A stretch of DNA of 13,861 nucleotides, from NCBI GenBank assembly GCA_900540335.1, contig UQFC01000071.1:1-13861 (forward strand), given 5' to 3'. This stretch comes from an uncultured Clostridium sp. Its GTDB lineage: Bacteria; Bacillota; Clostridia; Lachnospirales; Lachnospiraceae. Positions 1-5,448 of the stretch are shown piece by piece (within the stretch, counting starts at the first letter, position 1; every line of letters begins with the position of its first letter). The translations under genes were made by a program, and so were the position numbers. The notes below the pieces were generated by a model. The model worked only from the letters and a program-made list of their open reading frames with translations. It was not told the origin of the DNA and did no database searches.

Positions 1-262
1 TTACTACGATGCTAAGATCTTCGAGAACGATCCGTTCGCAAAACTCGATCAGGACGGCGTTGGCAAGCTGATGAAGATGGCTATCGATCTTGGAAGACCG
101 GTTAACTCTTCTCTGCACGTAGGTATCTGCGGTGAGCACGGTGGAGATCCGAGCTCCGTAGAGTTCTGCAACAAACTGGGTCTGGACTATGTTTCCTGCT
201 CACCGTTCCGTGTTCCGATTGCAAGACTGGCAGCAGCACAGGCTGCAATTGCAGACAAATAA
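1..262 (+). CDS. ppdK: Pyruvate, phosphate dikinase, C-terminal end (partial)
   Basis: Open from the left edge (first full codon at base 2) to a TAA at 260-262, giving about 86 C-terminal residues. The enzyme interconverts pyruvate, ATP and phosphate with PEP, AMP and PPi in the cytoplasm; in anaerobes it works at the PEP/pyruvate node of glycolysis. The visible part is the end of the PEP/pyruvate-binding TIM barrel. It contains HVGICGEHGGDP, whose Cys is the family's general acid/base residue, then the active-site-side segment SCSPFRVPIARLAAAQAA that typically ends the protein. The internal ATG at 71 is not a real start, because the homologous reading continues upstream to the edge. Codon use looks more strongly biased (AAC, CTG, GTT) than in neighbouring genes, as expected for a highly expressed enzyme. 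A strong terminator follows directly. Confidence 0.95.
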   Translation, partial: YYDAKIFENDPFAKLDQDGVGKLMKMAIDLGRPVNSSLHVGICGEHGGDPSSVEFCNKLGLDYVSCSPFRVPIARLAAAQAAIADK

Positions 263-293
263 GAAAAATAGGCTGTTTTCAGTCTCTTGTGAA

Positions 294-335
294 GAATCGT
301 CAGATCCGGCGTATGCCGGTTCTGGCGATTCTTTT
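294..335 (+). terminator. Intrinsic terminator of ppdK
   Basis: The arms 294-310 and 315-331 form a 17-position stem with a GTAT loop (311-314), one T-T mismatch and one G-T pair. TTTTG follows at once. It lies 31 bases after the ppdK stop, so ppdK transcription should end here. Confidence 0.9.
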
Positions 336-340
336 GTCAT

Positions 341-396
341 TTCATAGGAAATTGCATCCTATGAGATAAAAACGCTCCGCGAGGATCGCCATGTGG
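341..396. repeat. 56-bp interspersed repeat, copy 1
   Basis: This 56-base segment matches 2490-2545 without gaps at 48 of 56 positions, and all eight differences are transitions. The left part forms a hairpin with perfect 8-bp arms TCATAGGA (342-349) and TCCTATGA (357-364). The right part is a nearly invariant AAAAACGCTCCGCG, one variable base, then GGATCGCCATG. It begins five bases after the T-tract of the ppdK terminator and ends about 70 bases before the bioY promoter. No reading frame spans both copies in a comparable way, so it is non-coding. Its function and strand are unknown; I know of no named element with this sequence. Confidence 0.75.
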
Positions 397-463
397 AAGA
401 ACGGAACTTTGCCGCAGGCGGAGAAACCTGCAGGCTTCTTTCTGATTTTTGTGGAAAAATGAG

Positions 464-492
464 TTGTGAAAATGAAAAAATAATAGTACAAT
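464..492 (+). promoter_or_regulatory. Housekeeping-type promoter of bioY
   Basis: The -35 box TTGTGA (464-469) and -10 box TACAAT (487-492) are 17 bases apart. Transcription would start near 499, giving a leader of about 40 nt with the ribosome site AAAGGAG at 525-531. I see no BirA-type operator (paired GTTAAC-like half sites) around it. Confidence 0.75.
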
Positions 493-537
493 GGATGTCA
501 GCTTTAAAGATGTGAAACACAGGAAAAGGAGATTTGG

Positions 538-1128
538 ATGGAGCAAGAAATTTTGACAACACGAGACAGGGGGATGGGGCGTGAAATGGCAGTTTCCGGG
601 CTGTTTGCGGCGCTGATTGCAGCGGGAGCATTTATCAAGATTACCATACCGGTACAGCCGTTTCCCATGCATTTTACACTGCAGTGGTTTTTTGTAATGA
701 TGGCTGGTTTTTTGCTGGGTCCCAGAATGGCGGCAGCTAGTGTAGGAACCTACCTTCTGATCGGTTTATTGGGAGTTCCTGTTTTTGCAGCAGGAGGAGG
801 GCCGGCTTATCTGCTTCGTCCCACCTTTGGTTTTTTGCTTGGTTTTCTTCTGGCTGCCTGGGTGATAGGTAAGCTTTGTGAATGGATGAAGCCGGCAAAA
901 ATGACCGGGATGATGATTCCTGCAGCTGCAGGTCTGGCCGTGTATTATGGAGCCGGAATTCTGTATTTTTATTTTATCAGCAATTATGTGATTTCCATGC
1001 CTATAGGCTGGAAAGCGGTTTTGATTAATTGCTGCCTGCTTACAATCGGAGAGGACTTTGTGCTTTGCATCCTTGCATCGGCCACCGCTTTGAAAATGCG
1101 CCCGGCCGTGCTTCGGATGATGGAATAG
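538..1128 (+). CDS. bioY: Biotin ECF transporter substrate-binding component BioY
   Basis: This 196-residue integral membrane protein is of usual BioY length. BioY is the S-component that captures biotin and docks onto the shared EcfT/EcfA energising module, which is not encoded in this window. After a short polar N-terminus there are about six hydrophobic segments. Family hallmarks are the early KITIPVQPFPMHFTLQWF stretch, the LGPRMAAASVGTYLLIGLLG turn, and the glycine-rich GGGPAYLLRPTFGFLLGF segment. The ATG at 538 has AAAGGAG six bases upstream, so the start is firm. It is monocistronic: its promoter lies just upstream and a terminator hairpin overlaps its stop codon. It converges on the crp-like gene with only three bases between the two stop codons. 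Confidence 0.93.
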   Translation: MEQEILTTRDRGMGREMAVSGLFAALIAAGAFIKITIPVQPFPMHFTLQWFFVMMAGFLLGPRMAAASVGTYLLIGLLGVPVFAAGGGPAYLLRPTFGFLLGFLLAAWVIGKLCEWMKPAKMTGMMIPAAAGLAVYYGAGILYFYFISNYVISMPIGWKAVLINCCLLTIGEDFVLCILASATALKMRPAVLRMME

Positions 1129-1165
1129 AGACTATGCACCAGACTGCAGAGTCTCTAATTTTTTT
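1127..1165 (+). terminator. Terminator of bioY, overlapping its stop codon
   Basis: The 7-bp arms AGAGACT (1127-1133) and AGTCTCT (1150-1156) enclose a 16-base loop and are followed by AA and seven T (1159-1165). The left arm begins within the bioY TAG stop. The whole element lies within the last codons of the opposing regulator gene. On the minus strand there is no T-tract after the hairpin, so it should work only for bioY. Confidence 0.75.
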
Positions 1166-1794
1166 CGGTCAAGGAGTACAATTGTTCCGCGGGAAAGGCG
1201 AACCATTCCCTCACTCTGGAAGTAACGAAGCATCCGGGTAATGACTTCACGGTGAGAACCCAGATGATTTGCAATAATTTCGTGAGTAATTTTCAGCTCA
1301 TCGGAACCTTCGATAGCAGCTTCCTCCAGAAGAAATGCTGCCACGCGTTTATCCAGGCTTTTCCAGAGGATCTGTTCAATAAGCCACATGACGTCAGAAA
1401 ACCGTGTGGCCATAAGCTCGTTGGTATAGTTGGCCACAGGAGCAGATTCTTCCATAATGCTCTTATAGATTTCTGAAGGAATGACCCAGAGTTCCGTATC
1501 TTTTTCTGCCTCAATGGTGATCTCAAACTGAATGGAGCGCATTATGCAGGAGGCGGAGAAGAGACACATATCACGTTCAAAGAGCCGGTAAATGGTGATT
1601 TCCCGGCCTTCGTCAGAAAGAATATATGCCCGGAGCAGACCGGATTTTATGAGAAGAAGTCCTGTGCAGTCCATACTGCCGTTGTGGATGATGGAGCCCT
1701 TTTCTACTTTTCGGGAAATCAGGCTTCCCAGTATCCGGTTTTGCTGAACAGCAGTCAGTTTATTCCATGTGGGAAAGTAGTCTTGAAAAATCAT
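1132..1794 (-). CDS. Crp/Fnr family transcriptional regulator
   Basis: This 220-residue cytoplasmic DNA-binding protein has an N-terminal cyclic-nucleotide-binding-like beta barrel (about 15-115), a long dimer helix (about 117-155) and a C-terminal winged helix (about 160-210). The helix-turn-helix reads ITHEIIANHLGSHREVITRML (roughly 169-189), matching the Crp family pattern. It lacks the N-terminal four-cysteine FeS cluster of classical Fnr. It does carry C77 and C83 in DMCLFSASCIM, a spacing I recall as recurrent in a clostridial Crp/Fnr subgroup, and these could be redox or cofactor ligands. The ATG at 1794 follows AAAGGAGG with good spacing. The gene diverges from desulfoferrodoxin, so control of that gene and of itself in response to oxygen or a redox signal is the natural inference. 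The true effector is unknown. Confidence 0.9.
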   Translation of the reverse strand: MIFQDYFPTWNKLTAVQQNRILGSLISRKVEKGSIIHNGSMDCTGLLLIKSGLLRAYILSDEGREITIYRLFERDMCLFSASCIMRSIQFEITIEAEKDTELWVIPSEIYKSIMEESAPVANYTNELMATRFSDVMWLIEQILWKSLDKRVAAFLLEEAAIEGSDELKITHEIIANHLGSHREVITRMLRYFQSEGMVRLSRGTIVLLDRKKLETLQSGA

Positions 1795-1834
1795 GTCCCC
1801 CTCCTTTGGGTTTTATTTATAACAGCTTTTATTT

Positions 1835-1863
1835 AGTATAGGTTATTTGCACCAAAGCGTCAA
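1835..1863 (-). promoter_or_regulatory. Promoter of the crp-like gene
   Basis: Read on the minus strand, the -35 box is TTGACG (1863-1858), then 17 bases, then the -10 box TATACT (1840-1835). The predicted start lies about 35 bases upstream of the ribosome site. The spacer contains the palindrome TTTG-CAC-CAAA (1846-1856), a possible regulator site. Confidence 0.75.
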
Positions 1864-1871
1864 TTCTATTC

Positions 1872-1900
1872 TTGACAGATTCTTGTAAGAAAACTATACT
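1872..1900 (+). promoter_or_regulatory. Promoter of the desulfoferrodoxin gene
   Basis: A perfect -35 TTGACA (1872-1877), 17 bases, then -10 TATACT (1895-1900). Transcription would start near 1907, giving a leader of about 100 nt. Its -35 lies back to back with that of the divergent regulator gene, eight bases apart. Confidence 0.85.
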
Positions 1901-1902
1901 GG

Positions 1903-1926
1903 AAATAGAGAGTAAAAACTCTATTT
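1903..1926 (+). promoter_or_regulatory. Inverted repeat at the dfx transcription start (operator or leader hairpin)
   Basis: Perfect 8-bp arms AAATAGAG (1903-1910) and CTCTATTT (1919-1926) surround eight bases. The element starts three bases after the -10 box, so it spans about -4 to +20. That position suits a repressor operator or a stabilising hairpin at the 5' end of the mRNA. There is no T-tract, so it is not a terminator. Confidence 0.5.
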
Positions 1927-2005
1927 GCACGGAAATAAGTGGTATTTATCTGCTTTTTCTGAAAATGAAGCAGATATACTGCAAGGCAGACGAAAGGAGA
2001 ACATT

Positions 2006-2383
2006 ATGAAGACAAAGTTTTATATTTGCCGCCGATGCGGAAATCTGGTTGGAATGATTCACGATTCCGGCGTTCCGATGATTTGCTGCGGAGAGAAAAT
2101 GGAAGCTCTGGTTCCAAACACAGTTGATGCCAGCGGCGAGAAACATCTGCCGGTAGCTGTTATGGATGGCAATGTGCTTCGTGTCCATGTGGGAAGTGTG
2201 GATCATCCAATGCTTCCGGAACACTTTATTGAGTGGGTTTATGTGCAGACAGAGCATGGCGGACAGAGAAAGGCCTTAAAACCCGGCGATGCACCTGAGG
2301 TTTCCTTCTGTCTGGGCGACGACAAGGCAACTGCGGTTTATGCTTACTGCAATCTCCACGGCCTTTGGATGACGGAATTATAA
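2006..2383 (+). CDS. dfx: Desulfoferrodoxin (superoxide reductase, two-iron type)
   Basis: This 125-residue cytoplasmic iron protein reduces superoxide to hydrogen peroxide without making oxygen, using electrons usually delivered by rubredoxin. The desulforedoxin-like domain binds the first iron with C8, C11, C27 and C28 (pattern CxxC then CC). The superoxide-reductase domain holds the second iron with H47 (in EKHLP, with the functional Glu and Lys beside it), H67, H73, C115 and H118 (YCNLHGLW). All nine ligands are present, so it should be active. The start is the ATG at 2006, with AAAGGAGA five bases upstream; an upstream in-frame TTG at 1925 lies in the leader inverted repeat and has no ribosome site. 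The peroxide made could be handled by the rubrerythrin encoded at 9097-9687. Confidence 0.96.
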   Translation: MKTKFYICRRCGNLVGMIHDSGVPMICCGEKMEALVPNTVDASGEKHLPVAVMDGNVLRVHVGSVDHPMLPEHFIEWVYVQTEHGGQRKALKPGDAPEVSFCLGDDKATAVYAYCNLHGLWMTEL

Positions 2384-2390
2384 TGCCTGT

Positions 2391-2430
2391 TGCCGGATGT
2401 CTGTTCTGACGGTATCCGGCAGCCTTCATT
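2391..2430 (+). terminator. First hairpin after dfx (weak terminator)
   Basis: Arms TGCCGGAT (2391-2398) and ATCCGGCA (2414-2421) pair perfectly, with a partial inner GTC/GAC extension. An interrupted T-rich run follows (TTCATTTTTC, from 2426). It starts eight bases after the stop and probably acts together with the next hairpin. Confidence 0.55.
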
Positions 2431-2441
2431 TTTCGGAATCA

Positions 2442-2487
2442 ATCCGGAAAGAATCTTGAGATTTCTTGATTCTTTCCGGATTTTTTT
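2442..2487 (+). terminator. Strong intrinsic terminator after dfx
   Basis: A perfect 14-bp stem pairs 2442-2455 with 2468-2481 around a 12-base loop and is followed by six T (2482-2487). It isolates dfx from the ccdA operon. The repeat copy begins two bases later. Confidence 0.92.
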
Positions 2488-2489
2488 GT

Positions 2490-2545
2490 TTCACAGGAAA
2501 TTACGTTCTATGAAACAAAAACGCTCCGCGGGGATCGCCATGCGG
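2490..2545. repeat. 56-bp interspersed repeat, copy 2
   Basis: This is the gap-free partner of 341-396, with 48 of 56 identical positions. The left hairpin is kept but weaker (TCACAGGA with TTCTATGA: six pairs, one G-T, one A-C). The invariant core AAAAACGCTCCGCG lies at 2516-2530. Unlike copy 1, it runs into a very GC-rich hairpin: CCAT plus GCGGCG (2538-2547), loop AGGCG, then CGCCGC (2553-2558), a CGT bulge and ATGG (2562-2565). As in copy 1, it sits directly after a terminator T-tract and before the leader of the next gene. Confidence 0.75.
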
Positions 2546-2570
2546 CGAGGCGCGCCGCCGTATGGTGATA

Positions 2571-2605
2571 TTGTCACAGAAAGAGAAGGATTTTTTCGCT
2601 ATAAT
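2571..2605 (+). promoter_or_regulatory. Possible promoter of the ccdA-tlpA operon
   Basis: A perfect TATAAT at 2600-2605 is a good -10 candidate. The nearest -35-like word, TTGTCA (2571-2576), is 23 bases away, which is too far for a normal housekeeping promoter. No better -35 is seen at 16-18 bases. The operon follows a strong terminator, so it needs a promoter here. Confidence 0.4.
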
Positions 2606-2670
2606 CTATCCATAAAAGAAACAGGAAATACAGAAAAAATTTCAGTATACCCGGAAGGAGAATATATTTG

Positions 2671-3333
2671 ATGCAGTATACCATCGCATTTTTAGAAGGG
2701 ATGATTACTTTTATTTCCCCATGTCTGCTGCCGATGCTTCCTATTTATCTTTCTTATTTTGCAGGCGGCGGGGAGAGAACCACTGGAAAAACAATAAGAG
2801 GAGCCCTGGGGTTTGTAACGGGATTTACCGTGGTGTTTGTAACTCTTGGAGGGCTGGCCGGTACCATAGGAGGCTTTTTAAGACAGTACCAGACAGCGGT
2901 TCAGATTGTTTCCGGCCTTGTAGTTATTTTCTTTGGATTGAATTTTCTCGGAGTGTTCCGGCTGAATCTGTTCCACGGAAGCCGCCATTCTGTGAATACC
3001 GATAATATGAGCTTTTTTTCAGCAATGGTTTTCGGCATGGTGTTTTCCATCGGCTGGACTCCCTGCGTAGGCGCTTTTCTTGGTTCAGCCCTGATGCTGG
3101 CATCTCAGCAGGGGCATGTGGCGGAAGGAATGATGATGCTTCTTGCCTATTCACTGGGACTGGGAATTCCATTTCTTCTCAGTGCAGTGATGATTGACTA
3201 CTTAAAAACAGCATTTCAGTGGATTAAAAAGCATTACGGAATAATCAATACAGTCAGCGGTCTGTTTCTGATACTGGTTGGCATTTTCATGGCAACAGGA
3301 ACATTTGGAAGGCTTCTGGCACTGCTCAGTTAA
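2671..3333 (+). CDS. ccdA: CcdA/DsbD-type thiol-disulfide transmembrane transporter
   Basis: This 220-residue membrane protein has six hydrophobic segments. CcdA passes electrons from cytoplasmic thioredoxin across the membrane to extracytoplasmic thioredoxin-like proteins by thiol exchange. The two family cysteines are present: C18 in SPCLLPMLPIYLSY in the first membrane segment and C132 in GWTPCVGAFLG in the fourth. The size suits the compact CcdA form rather than full DsbD. I chose the ATG at 2671; an in-frame TTG at 2668 lies at a slightly better distance from AAGGAG (2655-2660) and cannot be excluded. The next gene starts nine bases after its stop and encodes a plausible partner. No cytochrome c maturation genes are nearby, so protein thiol reduction or oxidative-stress repair is likelier than heme attachment. 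Confidence 0.93.
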   Translation: MQYTIAFLEGMITFISPCLLPMLPIYLSYFAGGGERTTGKTIRGALGFVTGFTVVFVTLGGLAGTIGGFLRQYQTAVQIVSGLVVIFFGLNFLGVFRLNLFHGSRHSVNTDNMSFFSAMVFGMVFSIGWTPCVGAFLGSALMLASQQGHVAEGMMMLLAYSLGLGIPFLLSAVMIDYLKTAFQWIKKHYGIINTVSGLFLILVGIFMATGTFGRLLALLS

Positions 3334-3342
3334 GGAGGAATT

Positions 3343-4041
3343 ATGAAACAGAAAAAAACATTGTTATGGATGGTTCTGGCTTTTGTTATTTTAATAGGAG
3401 GGGCGTCTGTTCTTTATGGTAAGCTTGGGAAAGCCCAGGCAACAGAACAGCTGGCTGTTATATCAGAAGAGCAGTCCCCGGCGGTGGAGGAACAGACAGG
3501 TTCTGAAAAACAGCAGGAGACGCCGGAGGTTCAGCCGGAGAAGGACGGCCTTGCGGAATCCCCGGAAGAGCAGAAAGAGTCTGAAAAGCCTTCTGAAACA
3601 GAGGAGTCATCAGAAGCAGAGCGCATGAAAGCGCCGGATTTTACTGTTTACAATGAGGAAGGTGAAGAAGTCCATTTGTCGGATTATCTGGGAAAACCGG
3701 TTGTTTTAAATTTCTGGGCCAGCTGGTGCGGTCCCTGTCAGATGGAAATGCCGGATTTCCATGAAAAGTATCTGGAATCAGGAGAAGAGATTCAGTTTCT
3801 GATGATTAATATGACAGATGGTTCCAGAGAAACAAAGGAAACTGCAGCCGGTTTTATAGAAAAGAAGCAGTATGAATTTCCTGTTTTTTTTGATACAGAA
3901 TTTGATGCCGCCATGGCATTCGGGGCATACTCTCTTCCCACAACCTTTTTCCTGGATAAGGAGGGGTATGTGATTGCTCATGCCGCCGGAGCGATTGACG
4001 GAGCAACCCTGCAGAAGGGAATGGATTTGATAACGCCTTAA
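3343..4041 (+). CDS. Membrane-anchored TlpA/ResA-like thioredoxin
   Basis: This 232-residue protein has an N-terminal membrane anchor or uncleaved signal (about 5-26) and then a disordered linker rich in Glu, Gln, Ser and Pro (about 31-95). A thioredoxin fold (about 96-232) follows. The active site is NFWASWCGPC with C129 and C132, and the cis-proline is P199 in SLPTTFF. It should sit outside the membrane and reduce disulfides or act as a reductant. Its electron source is most likely the CcdA encoded just upstream, since the start is nine bases after the ccdA stop with GGAGG overlapping the junction. The long acidic linker would let the domain reach into the wall. The physiological substrate cannot be told from sequence. 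Confidence 0.9.
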   Translation: MKQKKTLLWMVLAFVILIGGASVLYGKLGKAQATEQLAVISEEQSPAVEEQTGSEKQQETPEVQPEKDGLAESPEEQKESEKPSETEESSEAERMKAPDFTVYNEEGEEVHLSDYLGKPVVLNFWASWCGPCQMEMPDFHEKYLESGEEIQFLMINMTDGSRETKETAAGFIEKKQYEFPVFFDTEFDAAMAFGAYSLPTTFFLDKEGYVIAHAAGAIDGATLQKGMDLITP

Positions 4042-4059
4042 TATGTATACACAGAAAGA

Positions 4060-4100
4060 AAAAGACGCCGCAGAGCATAGTATTTTGCGGCGCCTTTTTT
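4060..4100. terminator. Bidirectional terminator between tlpA-like and alcohol dehydrogenase genes
   Basis: The stem CGCCGCA (4066-4072) with TGCGGCG (4086-4092) is extended past one mismatch by G-C and A-T pairs. The right side carries TTTTTT (4095-4100); the left side carries an A-run that becomes T-rich on the minus strand. It sits between two convergent genes and should stop both. Confidence 0.85.
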
Positions 4101-4143
4101 GTGTGAGTTCCTGTATTTCTGATTTTAAATCACAGGCAGAGGA

Positions 4144-5328
4144 TTATTTCTGATTTGCCTGTCTGTAAATCTCGTAGATTCCATCCTCATCCAGCTGACG
4201 GAAGGTTCCGATGGTCCGCGTTTTCTGATAAGAGCAGCGGTTGGCCAGTTCCCGGAGTACCTCATCTGTCTGCTCTCCAATATCCTGATTTTCCCGGAAG
4301 CCCACCGGCATTCCCAGAGATGCAAAATATTCTCTGGTTGCCTGAATGCCTGCAAGAGCCAGCTCTTTTTCATCTGAGCCGGAAATACCCCAGACATTTT
4401 TTGCATACCGGGCGAAGCGGGACGGTTTTGCGTCCATGACAGCCAGCGCCCAGGAGTCCCACACTGTGGCAAGGGATGCGCCGTGGGCGGTATCAAACAT
4501 GGCAGAGAGCTCATGCCCCAGCTGGTGAACCGCAAAGTCTTCCTGTCCGCCCAGACCGGTCAGACCATTGTGAGACAGGGAACCGGCCCACATCAGTTCA
4601 CTCATGGCTTCATAATTGCGGGGATCGGAAACAGCAGTACGGCCGTTTGCAATCACTGTGCGCAGCAGCGCCTCGGCAAGTGCATCCGTTACCTCATTAT
4701 CAACAGGATTAAAATAGCGATCCAGCGTATGCATCATAATGTCCGTAACGCCGCAGGCTACCTGATAGACAGGAAGGGTACAGGCCAGTTCCGGATTCAT
4801 AACAGCAAATTTAGGCCGGTTCAGAGGGGTGCTTAATCCGCGCTTGCATCCGGTTTCCTGGTTTGTAAGCACAGAGGAGGAGCTTGTTTCGCTGCCTGCA
4901 GCGGGAATTGTGAGAACAGCGCCTGTGGGAAGACCATGCTCCGGTTTTTTCTTCCGGCTCCAGAATTCCCAGATATCGGTGTCGGGATTGGCTGCTCCGA
5001 TGGCAATGGCTTTTGCTGTGTCAATGGCAGAACCGCCGCCAATGCCTACAATAAAGTCTGCTCCAAAGGAAACAGCAGCCTGAACTCCTTTGCGGGCGTG
5101 CTCAAGGGTCGGATTGGCCCTGGCACCGCCAAATTCCTCACAAATCAGTCCTTCTTCTTCTGCGGAGCGGCGCACCTGGGCCAGGAGTCCGCTTCGCACA
5201 GCAGAACCTCCTCCGTAAACAAGGAGCACCCGTTTTCCTCCGTATTTGCGGATGCAGGCACCGGTTTTCTGCTGGGCATCCCTGCCGAAAATCACTTCTG
5301 TAGGGGAGTGGTATGTAAATGAATGCAT
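4144..5328 (-). CDS. Iron-containing alcohol dehydrogenase (butanol dehydrogenase/YqhD-like)
   Basis: This 394-residue cytoplasmic enzyme is a group III (iron-type) alcohol dehydrogenase that reduces aldehydes to alcohols with NAD(P)H. The N-terminal nucleotide domain has YGGGSAV near 38-44 and GIGGGSAIDTAKAI near 95-108. The C-terminal helical domain has metal ligands at D196, H200, H268 and H282 (in GVTDIMMH, AVHQLGHE and DTAHG), with H272 also conserved. The N-terminal GGGS resembles the NADPH-linked BDH/YqhD branch. All key residues are present and the length is normal. The start at 5328 follows AAAGGTGG on the minus strand. It lies 120 bases downstream of pdaA; no convincing promoter or terminator was seen between them, so read-through is possible. 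The exact substrate cannot be told. Confidence 0.93.
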   Translation of the reverse strand: MHSFTYHSPTEVIFGRDAQQKTGACIRKYGGKRVLLVYGGGSAVRSGLLAQVRRSAEEEGLICEEFGGARANPTLEHARKGVQAAVSFGADFIVGIGGGSAIDTAKAIAIGAANPDTDIWEFWSRKKKPEHGLPTGAVLTIPAAGSETSSSSVLTNQETGCKRGLSTPLNRPKFAVMNPELACTLPVYQVACGVTDIMMHTLDRYFNPVDNEVTDALAEALLRTVIANGRTAVSDPRNYEAMSELMWAGSLSHNGLTGLGGQEDFAVHQLGHELSAMFDTAHGASLATVWDSWALAVMDAKPSRFARYAKNVWGISGSDEKELALAGIQATREYFASLGMPVGFRENQDIGEQTDEVLRELANRCSYQKTRTIGTFRQLDEDGIYEIYRQANQK

Positions 5329-5448
5329 AGAAAGTCCACCTTTCTTTTTTTATATTCACGAGAGACTGTTTTCTCCTGCATATAGTTTACCATGAAAAGG
5401 AGGAAGATTCCAGCAAAATTCAAGGACAAAGATCACAAACAGAGTATC

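Noticed and set aside
71..262. Stand-alone 63-residue protein starting at the ATG at 71
   Set aside because: The frame is continuous from the left edge and matches the end of pyruvate phosphate dikinase; the ATG is an internal Met.
263..537. Riboswitch ahead of bioY
   Set aside because: The predicted bioY transcript has only about 40 leader bases, and the hairpins upstream belong to the ppdK terminator and the repeat.
2390..2671. Small gene between dfx and ccdA
   Set aside because: The frame runs through two terminator hairpins and the repeat, has no ribosome site, and its translation resembles nothing known.
5329..5448. Promoter for the alcohol dehydrogenase on the minus strand
   Set aside because: An extended -10-like TGGTAAACT is present, but no -35 at a normal distance could be found, so it is not listed.
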